Assembly (NCBI GenBank): GCA_965248135.1
Contig: CBDFIN010000010.1
Location: forward strand, 1 to 64,000
Direction: 5' to 3'
From: SZUA-100 sp965248135
Lineage (GTDB): Bacteria > Pseudomonadota > Alphaproteobacteria > Rhizobiales > Rhizobiaceae
DNA length: 64,000 nt
Shown here: piece after piece, positions 1 through 8,907 of the stretch
How the letters are laid out: each line of letters starts with the position of its first letter
Position numbering within the stretch: position 1 is the first letter of the stretch
Position numbers and translations under genes: made by a program
Notes under the pieces: generated by a model
What the model was told of the DNA's origin: nothing
The model's database searches: none
Seen by the model: only the letters and a program-made list of their open reading frames with translations

Positions 1-2
1 TG

Positions 3-1568
3 ATGTTGGCCTTTGGTGTCATGGCTGCCCTGCGTCAGGCCGAGGCAACCGGGCGCGGTCAATTTGTCGATGTGGCGATGTATGATGCGATGATCTCGCT
101 ATGCGAACGGGCAGTATATCTGCACGATTTCGATGGCTCGGTACCCGGACCCGAGGGCAATTCTCATTCGTTCCTTGCCCCGTTCTGCCTGCTTCCTGCA
201 GCCGATGGGGCCGTATCGCTGGGCATTGTGGACGACGCATTCTGGTGCGCTCTGGCCGCTGTCATGAACCGCCCCGAATTGGGGCAGGATGCGCGCTTTG
301 CAACCCGTGCAGCACGAAACCAAAACGCGGATGAGCTTAACGCGATGGTATCGGCCTGGACCGCCTCGCAGAGTAAAGCTGACCTCGGCGCCAAACTGGG
401 CGGCGTGGTTCCATTTGGCCCGATGAACACGATAGCCGACATCTTTGCCGACCCGCATGTGGCCGCGCGCGGAATGTTGGCTCAGGTGCCGCATGCCGAG
501 CCGAGCGCGCGTCCATGGACCGTTGCTGCCAATCCTTTACGTTTCAGCGCCTCGCCCTTGCCCAATCCCGCAACACCACCGCGGATCGGTGCCGACAACG
601 AAAGATATCTGTCCGAGCGTACGCCAGAGCCGATGTCAGATATTGAAAAACGCAGTTTTCGCGATGCCGTTGGCGCATTCGCAACAGGTGTCACCGTTGT
701 GACGTCTCGGCAGAGCGATGGGGTGCCGCGCGGATTTACTGCCAACTCTTTCACGTCGGTTTCGCTTGAACCGCCAATGGTTTTGGTTTGCCTTGCCAAA
801 ACCGCCTACAGTCGCGACGTTTTCACAACCGCAGAGCATTTCGCAGTCAACGTGCTTGGCGAGGATCAAAGATCGGTCTCTGGTTTATTTGCCTCACAGA
901 GCCCGGAAAAATTTGAAATCGCCGACTGGTATCCAGGAACCGCAGATATGCCTTTGATACGAGGGTCACTTGCCAGTTTCACCTGCGCCCGCGACAAGAT
1001 CGTGAACGCAGGAGATCATGTTGTTTTATTGGGCAAGGTAATCGACTTTGCTGTCCAAAGTGGCGCGCCACTGGGATTTTTTAAAGGTAGCTATTTCTCG
1101 GTCGGCCTGGAACAGACGTTGGTGTCGGCGGCATCCAAGGCCGGCAAGGTGGTGATTGGTGCGGTCATTGTCCGGGACAACGAATTGCTTTTGACCGTTA
1201 TGCCAGACGGGGCAATTGCGGTTCCTAAGGCACCCGGTGTCATCGGCAGTCTGGCAAGCCTGAAATCCATGCTGCACGATGCCAGATTGTCGGTAAACCT
1301 GGATTTTCTCTATGCCGTATATCAGGATAGTGAAACGGGAGACCACGGCATTTTCTACCACGGATCGGTAACCGGTGATGCACCCGAGGGTATGGCCTTT
1401 GTGGCGCTTGACCGTATCCCGCTTGATCGTATCAGCAACCCGGCCGAACGCAGTATGCTGGCGCGATACGCCGATGAATCCCGCCAAGGCAGCTTTGGTA
1501 TTTATCAAGGTAATGAAACACAGGGCACCGTTCATCGTGTATTGTTACCCGAACCCTTCAATCACTGA
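3..1568 (+). CDS. CoA-transferase III / flavin reductase / Nudix-like fusion (5' partial)
   Basis: The reading frame is open at the left edge, so the N-terminus is missing. About residues 1-205 look like the C-terminal half of a class III (CaiB/BaiF) acyl-CoA transferase (GRGQFVDVAMYDAM, GADNERYL). About residues 208-370 form a flavin-reductase domain of the FMN-binding split-barrel type (GAFATGVTVVTS, GFTANSFTSVSLEPP, FAVNVLG, FFKGSYFSVG), the kind that supplies reduced flavin to monooxygenases. Residues 375-521 resemble a Nudix fold, but I see no intact Nudix box, so hydrolysis is doubtful. An internal Met at about 634 could start the reductase alone, but no good ribosome site precedes it. 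Such a join of an acyl-CoA enzyme to a flavin reductase is unusual. The substrate is unknown. The neighbouring mct and mcd relatives suggest branched C4-C5 acyl-CoA metabolism. Confidence 0.75.
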   Translation: MLAFGVMAALRQAEATGRGQFVDVAMYDAMISLCERAVYLHDFDGSVPGPEGNSHSFLAPFCLLPAADGAVSLGIVDDAFWCALAAVMNRPELGQDARFATRAARNQNADELNAMVSAWTASQSKADLGAKLGGVVPFGPMNTIADIFADPHVAARGMLAQVPHAEPSARPWTVAANPLRFSASPLPNPATPPRIGADNERYLSERTPEPMSDIEKRSFRDAVGAFATGVTVVTSRQSDGVPRGFTANSFTSVSLEPPMVLVCLAKTAYSRDVFTTAEHFAVNVLGEDQRSVSGLFASQSPEKFEIADWYPGTADMPLIRGSLASFTCARDKIVNAGDHVVLLGKVIDFAVQSGAPLGFFKGSYFSVGLEQTLVSAASKAGKVVIGAVIVRDNELLLTVMPDGAIAVPKAPGVIGSLASLKSMLHDARLSVNLDFLYAVYQDSETGDHGIFYHGSVTGDAPEGMAFVALDRIPLDRISNPAERSMLARYADESRQGSFGIYQGNETQGTVHRVLLPEPFNH

Positions 1569-1584
1569 AACAAACGAGGTAGCA

Positions 1585-1707
1585 ATGTTTTCAGAATTAA
1601 GAAAGGTCATTACATTTGAAGAGGATATCGACCGCGTAGGCGATCATGCAAATCAAGCTATGGACATGAAAAGGCCGAGAGACTCTATGGAACTATGTTC
1701 AAAATAA
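1585..1707 (+). CDS. 40-residue hypothetical protein
   Basis: A short frame beginning ATG with a plausible ribosome site (GAGGT five bases upstream), 16 bases after the preceding gene. The product (MFSELRKVITFEEDID...) is charged and has no membrane segment or motif that I recognise. It may be the surviving N-terminus of a larger protein cut short by decay, since the whole locus shows pseudogene formation. The ribosome site and the operon position are the only support for coding. Confidence 0.3.
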   Translation: MFSELRKVITFEEDIDRVGDHANQAMDMKRPRDSMELCSK

Positions 1708-1740
1708 AAAAACATTTTAATCAAACTTAAGGAAAAAAAT

Positions 1741-2124
1741 ATGACGAATACCTTTGATGAAGACTTGTTCTTAAAAGGTTTGAAACAACGAAAAGCTACA
1801 CTAGGTGCTGAATATGTTGAACAAAATCTTGCGGCAGCCGATGACTTCACCCGTCCATTTCAGGAAGCAATGACGGCCTGGTGCTGGGGATTTGGTTGGG
1901 GAGATGAAGTTATTGACGCCAAAACCCGCTCGATGATGAATCTTTCGATGATTGGTGCCTTGGGCAAAATGCATGAATGGGAAATTCACTGTCGCGGTGC
2001 GATTAACAATGGGGTCAGCCCGGAGGAAATCCGGGCAATCATCCATGTAATAGGAATATATTGCGGTGTGCCCCAAGCACTGGAATGTTTTCGGGTTGCC
2101 AAAAAAGTTCTGGCAGACGAGTAA
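1741..2124 (+). CDS. Carboxymuconolactone decarboxylase family protein
   Basis: 127 residues, the usual size for a PcaC/AhpD-like protein. The family pattern is visible: W-G-x(4)-D-x-K-T-R-S in the first half (WGDEVIDAKTRSMMNL) and the helix with E-x(6)-H-x(3)-N-G-x(3)-E-E-I (WEIHCRGAINNGVSPEEI). Members are either 4-carboxymuconolactone decarboxylases or peroxidase-like enzymes. The CxxC pair of AhpD is absent here, which favours a decarboxylase or isomerase-like role. An AAGGA ribosome site precedes the ATG. It sits between the CoA-transferase fusion and the mct relative, so a role in degradation of an acid is likely, but the true substrate cannot be read from the sequence. Confidence 0.8.
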   Translation: MTNTFDEDLFLKGLKQRKATLGAEYVEQNLAAADDFTRPFQEAMTAWCWGFGWGDEVIDAKTRSMMNLSMIGALGKMHEWEIHCRGAINNGVSPEEIRAIIHVIGIYCGVPQALECFRVAKKVLADE

Positions 2125-2562
2125 GGAAAAGATGGCCTTGCCCCGATACCTGTATTGCTGCTGTAAACCGCATCATGGAATCATTGGAAACAGTGGATAC
2201 GCCGCACTCAGTTGTTACTGCCTATCGCCTTTCCAGTTCAGGAGATTGCGGGACGTTAAAATTTTCCCTCATTGAAATCTCTCATCTTCAAAAAAACGAG
2301 TAAGTAGAATTTTCTCATTGTTGTCACGGTAACTGAGTACCCTTTTCGCGTGCAACATATGGCTCCATGGCCAGAGCCGCTCGCGAAATCATCAATGAAG
2401 GCAGTTTCATCAAAGCAATGAATCTGGCGGCATCCAAAGACGAACTGAAGTTCATGTGAAAGCTCCTGCGCGGTAGAAAAATATGTGGGAACAGATTGAG
2501 ACTTTTTTACGATCCCTCGCCGATCCATCAATTATCTCTCCAATTGGACAGAAAGTAATTTT
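2125..2562. other. 438-bp stretch without an intact gene
   Basis: No gene can be supported here. A frame running from about 2337 to 2459 on the + strand reads like the tail of a protein (..YGSMARAAREIINEGSF.. ending DELKFM) but has no start of its own and matches nothing I recognise. It may be a remnant of a deleted gene. The promoter for the downstream mct relative probably lies within this stretch. Confidence 0.4.
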
Positions 2563-3738
2563 ATGTATGACATTCTAGACGGTATGAAGATCGTTGAATT
2601 ATCGGCCTTTGTGGCCGCGCCTCTGGCAGGATTAAGTCTTTCGCAATTGGGTGCTGAGGTTATTCGGGTCGATCCTGTTGGTGGTGGTATCGACTATCAG
2701 CGCTGGCCGCTTACCGATGAGGGAACCAGCCTCTACTGGACAGGACTCAACAAGGGGAAACGTTCAGTTACACTCAATCTCAAAGAAAAAGCTGAGCGCG
2801 AAAAGTTTCTGAATTTGTTGGCATCGTCTGGTGAAGATGGCGGAATATTGCTGACAAATCTCACCGGTCCTTCATGGCTCGACTACGAGGAATTACGCAA
2901 GATACGGCCTGATCTCATTCTGGTGAGTTTGACCGGGCACTACGATGGCGCAACGGCGGTGGATTATACGGTAAATTGTGCCGTTGGCATTCCATTTGCT
3001 ACAGGTGAAGCCAAATCCGACAAACCGGTCAACAACATGTTTCCGGCCTGGGATGCAGTTGCTGGAATGACGCTTGCGACCGGATTGCTGGCAGCCGAGC
3101 GTCACCGGTGCAAAACCGGCGAAGGGCAACATGTAAAGCTTGCCCTTTCCGATGTGGCCTATTCGATGGTCTCGACATTGGGTTATATGGGCGAGGCAGA
3201 AATATTGCATCGAAACCGGCCGGCAATAGGCAATCATCTTTATGGAGCATTCGGCCATAATCTGCCAACCCGGGACAGGCGACAGATAATGGTGATCGCG
3301 TTGACCGAGCGACACTGGCGGTCGCTGGTGAATGTCACAAATACTTCACAAGCCATGAACGAGATTGCTGGCGCTACTGGCTACAATCTCGAAGAAGATA
3401 GTGGGCGATATGCGGCTAGAGAGGAAATTCTTGAAGTTTTGCGTGCCTGGTCAGTGACCAAAACCCTTGATGAAATTGGCTTTCTGTTCGATGAAGCCCG
3501 TATTCTTTGGGGTCCTTATCAGTCGTTCGAGCAGATGCTGAATGATGATCCACGAGCATCCACACAAAATCCAATGTTTGAGGAAATTGACCAACCCGGT
3601 GTCGGGCGTATTCGCGCAGCGGGTTCTCCCTTGAGTTTTGTTGGCCGGCAACGCAAGCCGTTGCGTCCTGCCCCAATTCTCGGTGCAGACACCGAAGCGG
3701 TGTTGGGTGAGATGTCAGCAGACCGAGAATCTTTATGA
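2563..3738 (+). CDS. mct: Mesaconyl-CoA C1-C4 CoA transferase-like (2-methylfumaryl-CoA isomerase)
   Basis: 391-residue class III CoA-transferase. From memory it aligns along most of its length with Mct of Chloroflexus, which moves CoA within mesaconyl-CoA from C1 to C4 (2-methylfumaryl-CoA isomerase). Shared blocks include FVAAPLAGLSLSQLGAEVIR, a GGG-D-Y-x-R-W stretch, GLNKGKRS, VDYTVN and PAWDAVAG. Asp164 is the expected catalytic carboxylate. The next gene (mcd) starts inside the stop codon (ATGA overlap at 3735-3738), so the two were translated together. Mcd makes mesaconyl-C1-CoA, exactly the substrate of Mct, which strengthens the call. This gene appears intact although its partner is broken. 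Confidence 0.8.
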   Translation: MYDILDGMKIVELSAFVAAPLAGLSLSQLGAEVIRVDPVGGGIDYQRWPLTDEGTSLYWTGLNKGKRSVTLNLKEKAEREKFLNLLASSGEDGGILLTNLTGPSWLDYEELRKIRPDLILVSLTGHYDGATAVDYTVNCAVGIPFATGEAKSDKPVNNMFPAWDAVAGMTLATGLLAAERHRCKTGEGQHVKLALSDVAYSMVSTLGYMGEAEILHRNRPAIGNHLYGAFGHNLPTRDRRQIMVIALTERHWRSLVNVTNTSQAMNEIAGATGYNLEEDSGRYAAREEILEVLRAWSVTKTLDEIGFLFDEARILWGPYQSFEQMLNDDPRASTQNPMFEEIDQPGVGRIRAAGSPLSFVGRQRKPLRPAPILGADTEAVLGEMSADRESL

Positions 3739-3774
3739 TGTATTCAGCGCAGCACGAAGTTCAATTCGATTCTA

Positions 3775-4345
3775 CTAAACGACTACCGACTTGCGTCGGT
3801 AGGATTATCGACATGGCTTTCAAGGTACTGAAGTACAATATCTTCTGTAATGGCACCGTTTGTGGTTGAAAAGTAACCTCTGCCCCAAAACCGTTGTCCC
3901 CAGTAACGTTTCTTCAATGCGGGAAACTTCCGTTGTATCAAGTAAGAGGAGCGCCCTTTGACCTTGCGCATGAAATCACTCACCGAGAGCTTGGGCGGGA
4001 TCGAGACGAACATGTGGACGTGGTCAGTCGAGACAACACCGCTGATAATGTCGACGCCGTTCTCACTGCATACCCGGCGGATGATTTCATGAACCCTTTT
4101 TTGAACATCACCCCGCAGAACCTTATGTCGGTACTTGGTCGACCAGACCACATGATAGCGATGGTAGAAAACGCAATGCTTGCCTTTATCATAGTGCATG
4201 ACCATACTTTCCAGAAAAATGAACCCATGAGGACGAGCGTCAGCTAAAGGCCGGGTTCATTTTTCTGGAAAGTATGGTCATTCATATTTGTTCGCGCTGA
4301 AGCGGGCCCGTCTGAAGACGGGGGTTGAGACCCGATGAGTGGATA
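3775..4345 (-). mobile_element. IS200/IS605-family insertion, copy 1 (571 bp)
   Basis: First of two head-to-tail copies. Ends were set by matching the two copies and reconstructing the empty mcd site. In the transposase orientation the element runs from TATCCAC (at 4345) to CGTTTAG (at 3775). A hairpin near the right end (3783-3802, CTACCGAC/GTCGGTAG) and one near the left end (4307-4322, CCCGTC/GACGGG) are the subterminal structures used by HUH transposases. There is no target duplication, as expected for the family. It encodes only TnpA and no TnpB. Confidence 0.9.
3783..4205 (-). CDS. tnpA: IS200/IS605-type transposase TnpA, copy 1
   Basis: 140-residue Y1 HUH transposase that moves single-stranded DNA. 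The metal-binding H-V-H is at residues 62-64 (STDHVHMFVS) and the nucleophilic Tyr is probably Tyr127 (IVLQYLESH). The N-terminus (YHVVWSTKYR) is typical of the family. Its stop codon lies in the right-end hairpin. It is identical to copy 2, so the duplication is recent and the enzyme may still be active. A few start choices are possible; the Met chosen gives the usual family length. Confidence 0.95.
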   Translation of the reverse strand: MVMHYDKGKHCVFYHRYHVVWSTKYRHKVLRGDVQKRVHEIIRRVCSENGVDIISGVVSTDHVHMFVSIPPKLSVSDFMRKVKGRSSYLIQRKFPALKKRYWGQRFWGRGYFSTTNGAITEDIVLQYLESHVDNPTDASR

Positions 4346-4917
4346 CTAAACGACTACCGACTTGCGTCGGTAGGATTATCGACATGGCTTTCAAGGTACT
4401 GAAGTACAATATCTTCTGTAATGGCACCGTTTGTGGTTGAAAAGTAACCTCTGCCCCAAAACCGTTGTCCCCAGTAACGTTTCTTCAATGCGGGAAACTT
4501 CCGTTGTATCAAGTAAGAGGAGCGCCCTTTGACCTTGCGCATGAAATCACTCACCGAGAGCTTGGGCGGGATCGAGACGAACATGTGGACGTGGTCAGTC
4601 GAGACAACACCGCTGATAATGTCGACGCCGTTCTCACTGCATACCCGGCGGATGATTTCATGAACCCTTTTTTGAACATCACCCCGCAGAACCTTATGTC
4701 GGTACTTGGTCGACCAGACCACATGATAGCGATGGTAGAAAACGCAATGCTTGCCTTTATCATAGTGCATGACCATACTTTCCAGAAAAATGAACCCATG
4801 AGGACGAGCGTCAGCTAAAGGCCGGGTTCATTTTTCTGGAAAGTATGGTCATTCATATTTGTTCGCGCTGAAGCGAGCCCGTCTGAAGACGGGGGGTTGA
4901 GACCCGATGAGTGGATA
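4346..4917 (-). mobile_element. IS200/IS605-family insertion, copy 2 (572 bp)
   Basis: Second copy, directly abutting copy 1 in the same orientation. It differs from copy 1 only near its left end, where I see one G-to-A change (in AAGCGAGCCC) and one extra G in the run after the CCCGTC/GACGGG hairpin. Outside it, the mcd gene resumes at 4918. The outer left flank on the transposase strand is TTTTGAG, while the flank between copies is the CGTTTAG end of this copy. Confidence 0.9.
4354..4776 (-). CDS. tnpA: IS200/IS605-type transposase TnpA, copy 2
   Basis: Same 140-residue protein as the copy at 3783-4205, with the same HVH (62-64) and Tyr127. The two genes are 571 bases apart and identical in protein sequence. 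Confidence 0.95.
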   Translation of the reverse strand: MVMHYDKGKHCVFYHRYHVVWSTKYRHKVLRGDVQKRVHEIIRRVCSENGVDIISGVVSTDHVHMFVSIPPKLSVSDFMRKVKGRSSYLIQRKFPALKKRYWGQRFWGRGYFSTTNGAITEDIVLQYLESHVDNPTDASR

Positions 4918-6533
4918 CTCAAAAGTTAAGAGAGATGCGGCAGGTTGTTCTGACAGCTCGCGTTTACCTGAATGAAATCCGCACCTGCATACTTGCCGCA
5001 GAAACACCGGTGGAAAACCAATTCATTCGCCATGGGTTCTCATGGGCTTCCGCTTATGTGGAGACCCTGGCAGCGATGCTGGAATGGGCGGAAGTCCTTG
5101 GAAGCGAGAAGCTGCCTGCTACAGGCTGGAACTGCTCATCGCCTTGGCTTTGTTTTCAGAGTACCTTGCGCAACTGATACACGGCATCGCCATGAGCCAG
5201 GATGAAATCGTCCGTCCTGCCCACATGGGTGCAGGCAAAGTGGCCGAACAATTTGCCGCCGATCCGACAGTGATGGTATTTGCAGATTATTCGATCGCCA
5301 ATCTTGCCGATGATATTGTCAACGAGTGCCTTGAGCGTCAGTCATATGGCGACAACGGATTGGATGATACTCAAAGCATGATTGCTGCACAGATCCATGA
5401 CTTTGTACAAAATGAGGTCGCACCACATGCGCACCAATGGCACCTGAAAGACTGTCTCATCCCAAACGATGTGATATTGAAGCTCGCAGACATGGGCGTG
5501 TTCGGCCTGACAATTTCTACCGAATATGGTGGCACAGGTCTTGGCAAACTTGCCATGTGTGTCGTCACAGAAGAACTTTCGCGCGGCTATATTGGTGTCG
5601 GCAGTCTGGGGACCCGTTCCGAAATTGCGGGTGAACTGATCCAGATTGCCGGGACCCAGGCGCAAAAGGACAAATATCTGCCAGCCATCGCTTCCGGTGA
5701 AATCTTACCTGTGGCGGTTTTCACAGAACCGGACACCGGCTCTGATCTCGCCAGCCTGTCTACCCGTGCCCGACTTACCGGGAGTGAATACGTCGTGACC
5801 GGCAATAAGACATGGATCACCCATGCAGGCCGTTCAGATCTCATGACCTTGCTGGCCAGAACGAATCCGCAAGAAAAAGGCCATAGGGGCCTCACCATGT
5901 TTCTTGCCGAGAAATCTCGTGGTGATGCTGAAAATCCGTTTCCAGATGCAATAATAAATGGAAGCGAAATAGGTGTGTTGGGTTACCGCGGCATGAAGGA
6001 ATATAGACGATGATGTGGCATTTGAAGGTTATCGGATTCCAGAATCCGCGGTATTGGGCGGCGTCGAAAGCCATGGTTTTCGCCAACTAATGCAGACTTT
6101 TGAAAGCGCCCGCATTCAAACGGCAGCCCGTGCGCTCGGCGTTGGCGTCAATGCTATGGAGCTTGCCTTTGAATATGCGCAAAATCGAAAACAATTTGGC
6201 AAGCCAATAATTTCATTTGAACGTGTCTACGGAAAACTCGCACGCATGGTCGTTGAAATCATGGGGGTCAGGCAGTTAAGCTATATGGCCGCTCGCAAGA
6301 AGGATCAGGGTGGGCGCTGCGATGTGGAAGCCGGCATGGCCAAACTGCTGGCCGCACGTCTTGCGTGGTCGGCTGCCGATAATGCTGTGCAGATTCATGG
6401 TGGCATTGGATACGCGCTCGAAACGCCTATTTCAAGGGTCCTGTGCGATGCCAGAATTCTTAATATTTTTGAAGGAGCGGCAGAAATACAGGCCGAAATT
6501 ATTGCCCGCGGATTGCTTAAGCGCAATTAGCGG

Positions 6534-6825
6534 CCGGATAGTTTTCACTCGCAAAGGCTGCATTGAAAGGTTCAGGGTCAAGGGCGCGAAACACTGTGGC
6601 AAGCGTGTCATGTGAAGGTATCCCATGCTCGAAATCAGCCAATCGGCGCAGAAATTTCAACTTCTCCGCTCCGTACTCGACAATATCGACGAAACTTTCG
6701 CAGCAAGACACCACTCCACAAAGGCATAAAAGGAGAATTTCATCCAACGGGTACAGAACTTTTGCGTGCTGACGAGGATCTTCAAGTGTTGATACAAGAG
6801 ATTGAAATGATAGCGGTTTTACCAA
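6534..6825 (-). pseudogene. ISAs1-family transposase, N-terminal fragment
   Basis: About 95 residues resemble the N-terminal region (DDE_Tnp_1-associated domain) of ISAs1 / H-repeat transposases: LEDPRQHAKVLYPLDEILLL, a Cys-rich CLCGVVSCCESF segment, and FEHGIPSHDTLATVFRALDP. These proteins are normally about 370 residues. Here similarity stops at FNAAF, four bases from the mcd stop codon, and the DDE catalytic part is gone. A TTG start at 6825 is the only available initiation codon. This is a dead remnant, probably left by a deletion next to mcd. Confidence 0.8.
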
Positions 6826-6916
6826 GGTGATATTCTCCAGATTGATCTTCTGGAAGAGTTGAATCAGACAGTCATCAACTCTGCAAGCCCGGAATGCTAT
6901 TCATGCAATACCCTGT

Positions 6917-7142
6917 GGCTGCGCTACACGGCGATCGCTTGAAAGAGAGATTATCCACGCATGGCGCCCGAATGGAGGGATTTTTTCAAAGAAAAATCTC
7001 GGGAATTCGGGTCAGCCTTGAGCATTGCTCATGTGAGGACGGTGATTGAGGCGCAAAAAGCGCCGCAAAGAACCGCCCGCAGCGGAGCAAACTAACAAAA
7101 TACGTGCAAGTCGCTTTCAAGCGATTGCCGTGGGCTGCGCTA
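6917..7142. mobile_element. MITE-like element with 10-bp target duplication, copy A
   Basis: A 206-bp element (6927-7132) with inverted ends CACGGC(G/A)ATCGCTTGAAAG. It is flanked by a perfect 10-bp direct repeat, GGCTGCGCTA, at 6917-6926 and 7133-7142. It encodes no transposase. It is nearly identical to the copy near 39.9 kb, and its right-hand 53 bp recur near 22.9 kb. A 44-codon frame inside (MAPEWRDFFKEK...) is conserved in the other full copy, but I would not call it a gene. Confidence 0.85.
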
Positions 7143-7185
7143 TAATTGCATTGTCAACTCGACCGAATACCAATAGTAAAAAAGT

Positions 7186-7824
7186 ATGGCAGGTTTTCCA
7201 TCCAAATTGCTCGAAGGTTATTCAGTCTTCAAAAATGACCAGCTTGCTGCCGAGCGCGAGCGGTATAAAAGTCTTGCCAAACAGGGTCAAACGCCAGGCT
7301 TTATGGTGGTCGCCTGTTGTGACTCACGCGCGGCGCCTGAAACCATATTCAATACCGCGCCGGGCGAAATTTTTGTCGTCCGCAACGTTGCCAATATTGT
7401 ACCACCGTACATTCCAGATGGCAGTTTTCATTCGACGTCTGCAGCACTTGAATATGCCATTCAAAGCCTTAAAATCAGGGAGATAGTGGTGCTGGGTCAC
7501 GGTCGTTGCGGCGGCATAAATGCAGCGCTCGATCCGAACAGCGAACCCCTTTCTCCAGGTGATTTTATCGGCAAGTGGATGGAGCTTTTGGGACCTGCGG
7601 CTAAATCCATCGCCGGCAATGAATGGATGACCAGCATTGAACGGCAGACTGCGCTTGAGCGTATATCGATCCGTTTCTCGATTGAAAACCTGCGCACTTT
7701 TCCCTGTGTTTCGATCCTGGAAGAAAGAGGCCGTTTGAACATTCACGGCGCCTGGTTTGATATTTCAAATGGTGAATTGTGGCAGCTGGACCCCGAAACA
7801 GGTGATTTTGAGTGTCTGCAATGA
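7186..7824 (+). CDS. Beta-class carbonic anhydrase
   Basis: 212 residues, usual size for a bacterial beta-carbonic anhydrase, which interconverts CO2 and bicarbonate. The zinc ligands are visible: Cys44 and Asp46 in ACCDSR, and His105 and Cys108 in LGHGRCGG. Arg48 of the Asp-Arg dyad is also present. The protein looks cytoplasmic with no signal peptide. It stands alone between the MITE and mipZ, so it is probably transcribed on its own. The MITE ends 53 bp upstream of the start and may carry or disturb its promoter. Confidence 0.95.
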   Translation: MAGFPSKLLEGYSVFKNDQLAAERERYKSLAKQGQTPGFMVVACCDSRAAPETIFNTAPGEIFVVRNVANIVPPYIPDGSFHSTSAALEYAIQSLKIREIVVLGHGRCGGINAALDPNSEPLSPGDFIGKWMELLGPAAKSIAGNEWMTSIERQTALERISIRFSIENLRTFPCVSILEERGRLNIHGAWFDISNGELWQLDPETGDFECLQ

Positions 7825-7980
7825 CCCTTTGACACCCTGGACGCCTGTATTAAATACTATCCTTTCCGAATATCATCCGTTTACCACATCTTGAAGTTTT
7901 CGGTCCCGCTCCGCCGGAATTATTGTAATTCTCAGCAATATTGGTGATGGTGTTGCCGGGAACCAGGGAACATTATTGTT

Positions 7981-8907
7981 GTGGATCAGATTTTGGGACA
8001 AACCGGACGGGACAACCATGCGCATGTGATCGTTTGCGGAAATGAAAAAGGTGGCTCCGGTAAAACCACCACGTCTATGCATATAGTAGTTGCGCTTTTA
8101 AAAAGCGGCTACAAGGTTGCGACGGTTGATCTCGATAGCCGCCAGCGCTCGTTTTCACGCTATATCGAAAACCGCAGGAACTGGTCGCGTACAGCTAATC
8201 TGCAACTTGAGCTGCCGATCCATTTTAACTTTAATCGCTCAACGCTGGACAGCGCCAATGAGAGCGAATCGGAGGATTTCGCCGCCTTTGCCAAGGTGTT
8301 GGCTGAAATTGAGTGCAATCACGATTTCGTTGTCATTGATACACCCGGTTCTGACAATTATCTGATGCGGCTGGCCCATTCTATGGCCGATACGCTGATC
8401 ACACCGCTAAATGATTCGTTCGTCGATTTCGATGTTTTGGGCAAAGTCGACGCCAAAACCCATGAGGTGTTGGAGACCAGCCATTATGCGCAGATGGTTC
8501 GCGAGGCACGCCGCCAGCGCCGCATGGCCGATAATGGTGCTCTCGACTGGATCGTGGTGAGAAACCGGGTTTCTTCCCTGTCCTCTCGAAACCAGTTAAA
8601 TCTGTTGAATTCCGTACGTGAATTGTCGTTGCGGCTGGGCTTTCGGATCGCTGATGGTATTTCCGAGCGCGTCATTTTCCGTGAATTCTTCCCTATGGGT
8701 CTGACCGCATTGGACGATCTTGACCACGAGATACTGGGAACACAGCCGACGCTTTCACACCTGTCTGCCCGGCAGGAAATCAGGCAGTTGCTGTCATCTC
8801 TACATTTGCCGATTGATGATCGTGGTCGCCGGCGGGCCGAAGCACGCAGGGTTTGGCTGGAAACGTCAACAAAACCAATCGAAATGCCGGATATTTTTGC
8901 CGACTAG
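7981..8907 (+). CDS. mipZ: Division-plane positioning ATPase MipZ
   Basis: 308-residue ParA-type ATPase. MipZ forms gradients from the ParB-marked poles and inhibits FtsZ, placing the division site in alphaproteobacteria. The deviant Walker A (GNEKGGSGKTTTSMH, Lys28) is present, with DLDSRQRSFSRYIENR and VVIDTPGSDN further on, all characteristic of MipZ rather than plasmid ParA. The start is GTG at 7981. The last codon is followed by TAG that belongs to the CTAGTGG hairpin repeat starting at 8904, so the repeat supplies the stop codon. Confidence 0.95.
   Translation: MDQILGQTGRDNHAHVIVCGNEKGGSGKTTTSMHIVVALLKSGYKVATVDLDSRQRSFSRYIENRRNWSRTANLQLELPIHFNFNRSTLDSANESESEDFAAFAKVLAEIECNHDFVVIDTPGSDNYLMRLAHSMADTLITPLNDSFVDFDVLGKVDAKTHEVLETSHYAQMVREARRQRRMADNGALDWIVVRNRVSSLSSRNQLNLLNSVRELSLRLGFRIADGISERVIFREFFPMGLTALDDLDHEILGTQPTLSHLSARQEIRQLLSSLHLPIDDRGRRRAEARRVWLETSTKPIEMPDIFAD

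Larger units (their letters stand above)
3735..6530 (+). pseudogene. mcd: (2S)-methylsuccinyl-CoA dehydrogenase, broken by two IS copies and two frameshifts
   Basis: Acyl-CoA dehydrogenase with the N-terminal extension typical of Mcd of the ethylmalonyl-CoA pathway (family length about 550). It begins at ATG 3735, overlapping the mct stop, and reads MMYSAQHEVQFDS before two IS200-type copies (3775-4917) interrupt codon 14. Joining 3774 to 4918 restores the frame (..FDSTQKLREMRQ..). A second lesion near 5115-5130 shifts the frame between EVLGSEKLPA and ALFSEYLAQL. A third, apparently one extra base, occurs near 6005 after GYRGMKEY and before DDVAFEGYRIP. Conserved blocks remain (HAHQWHLKD, ELSRGYIGVGSLGTRSEIA, AVFTEPDTGSDL, TGNKTWITHA, FESARIQTAARA, QIHGGIGYALE, NIFEGAAEIQA). 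The function would be FAD-dependent oxidation of methylsuccinyl-CoA to mesaconyl-CoA. As read, it cannot make a full enzyme. Confidence 0.85.

Noticed and set aside
2337..2459. Short frame ending DELKFM as a gene
   Set aside because: No start codon with a ribosome site and no recognisable family; noted only as a possible remnant.
6534..6825. A functional ISAs1 transposase gene next to mcd
   Set aside because: Only the N-terminal quarter remains and the catalytic domain is absent.
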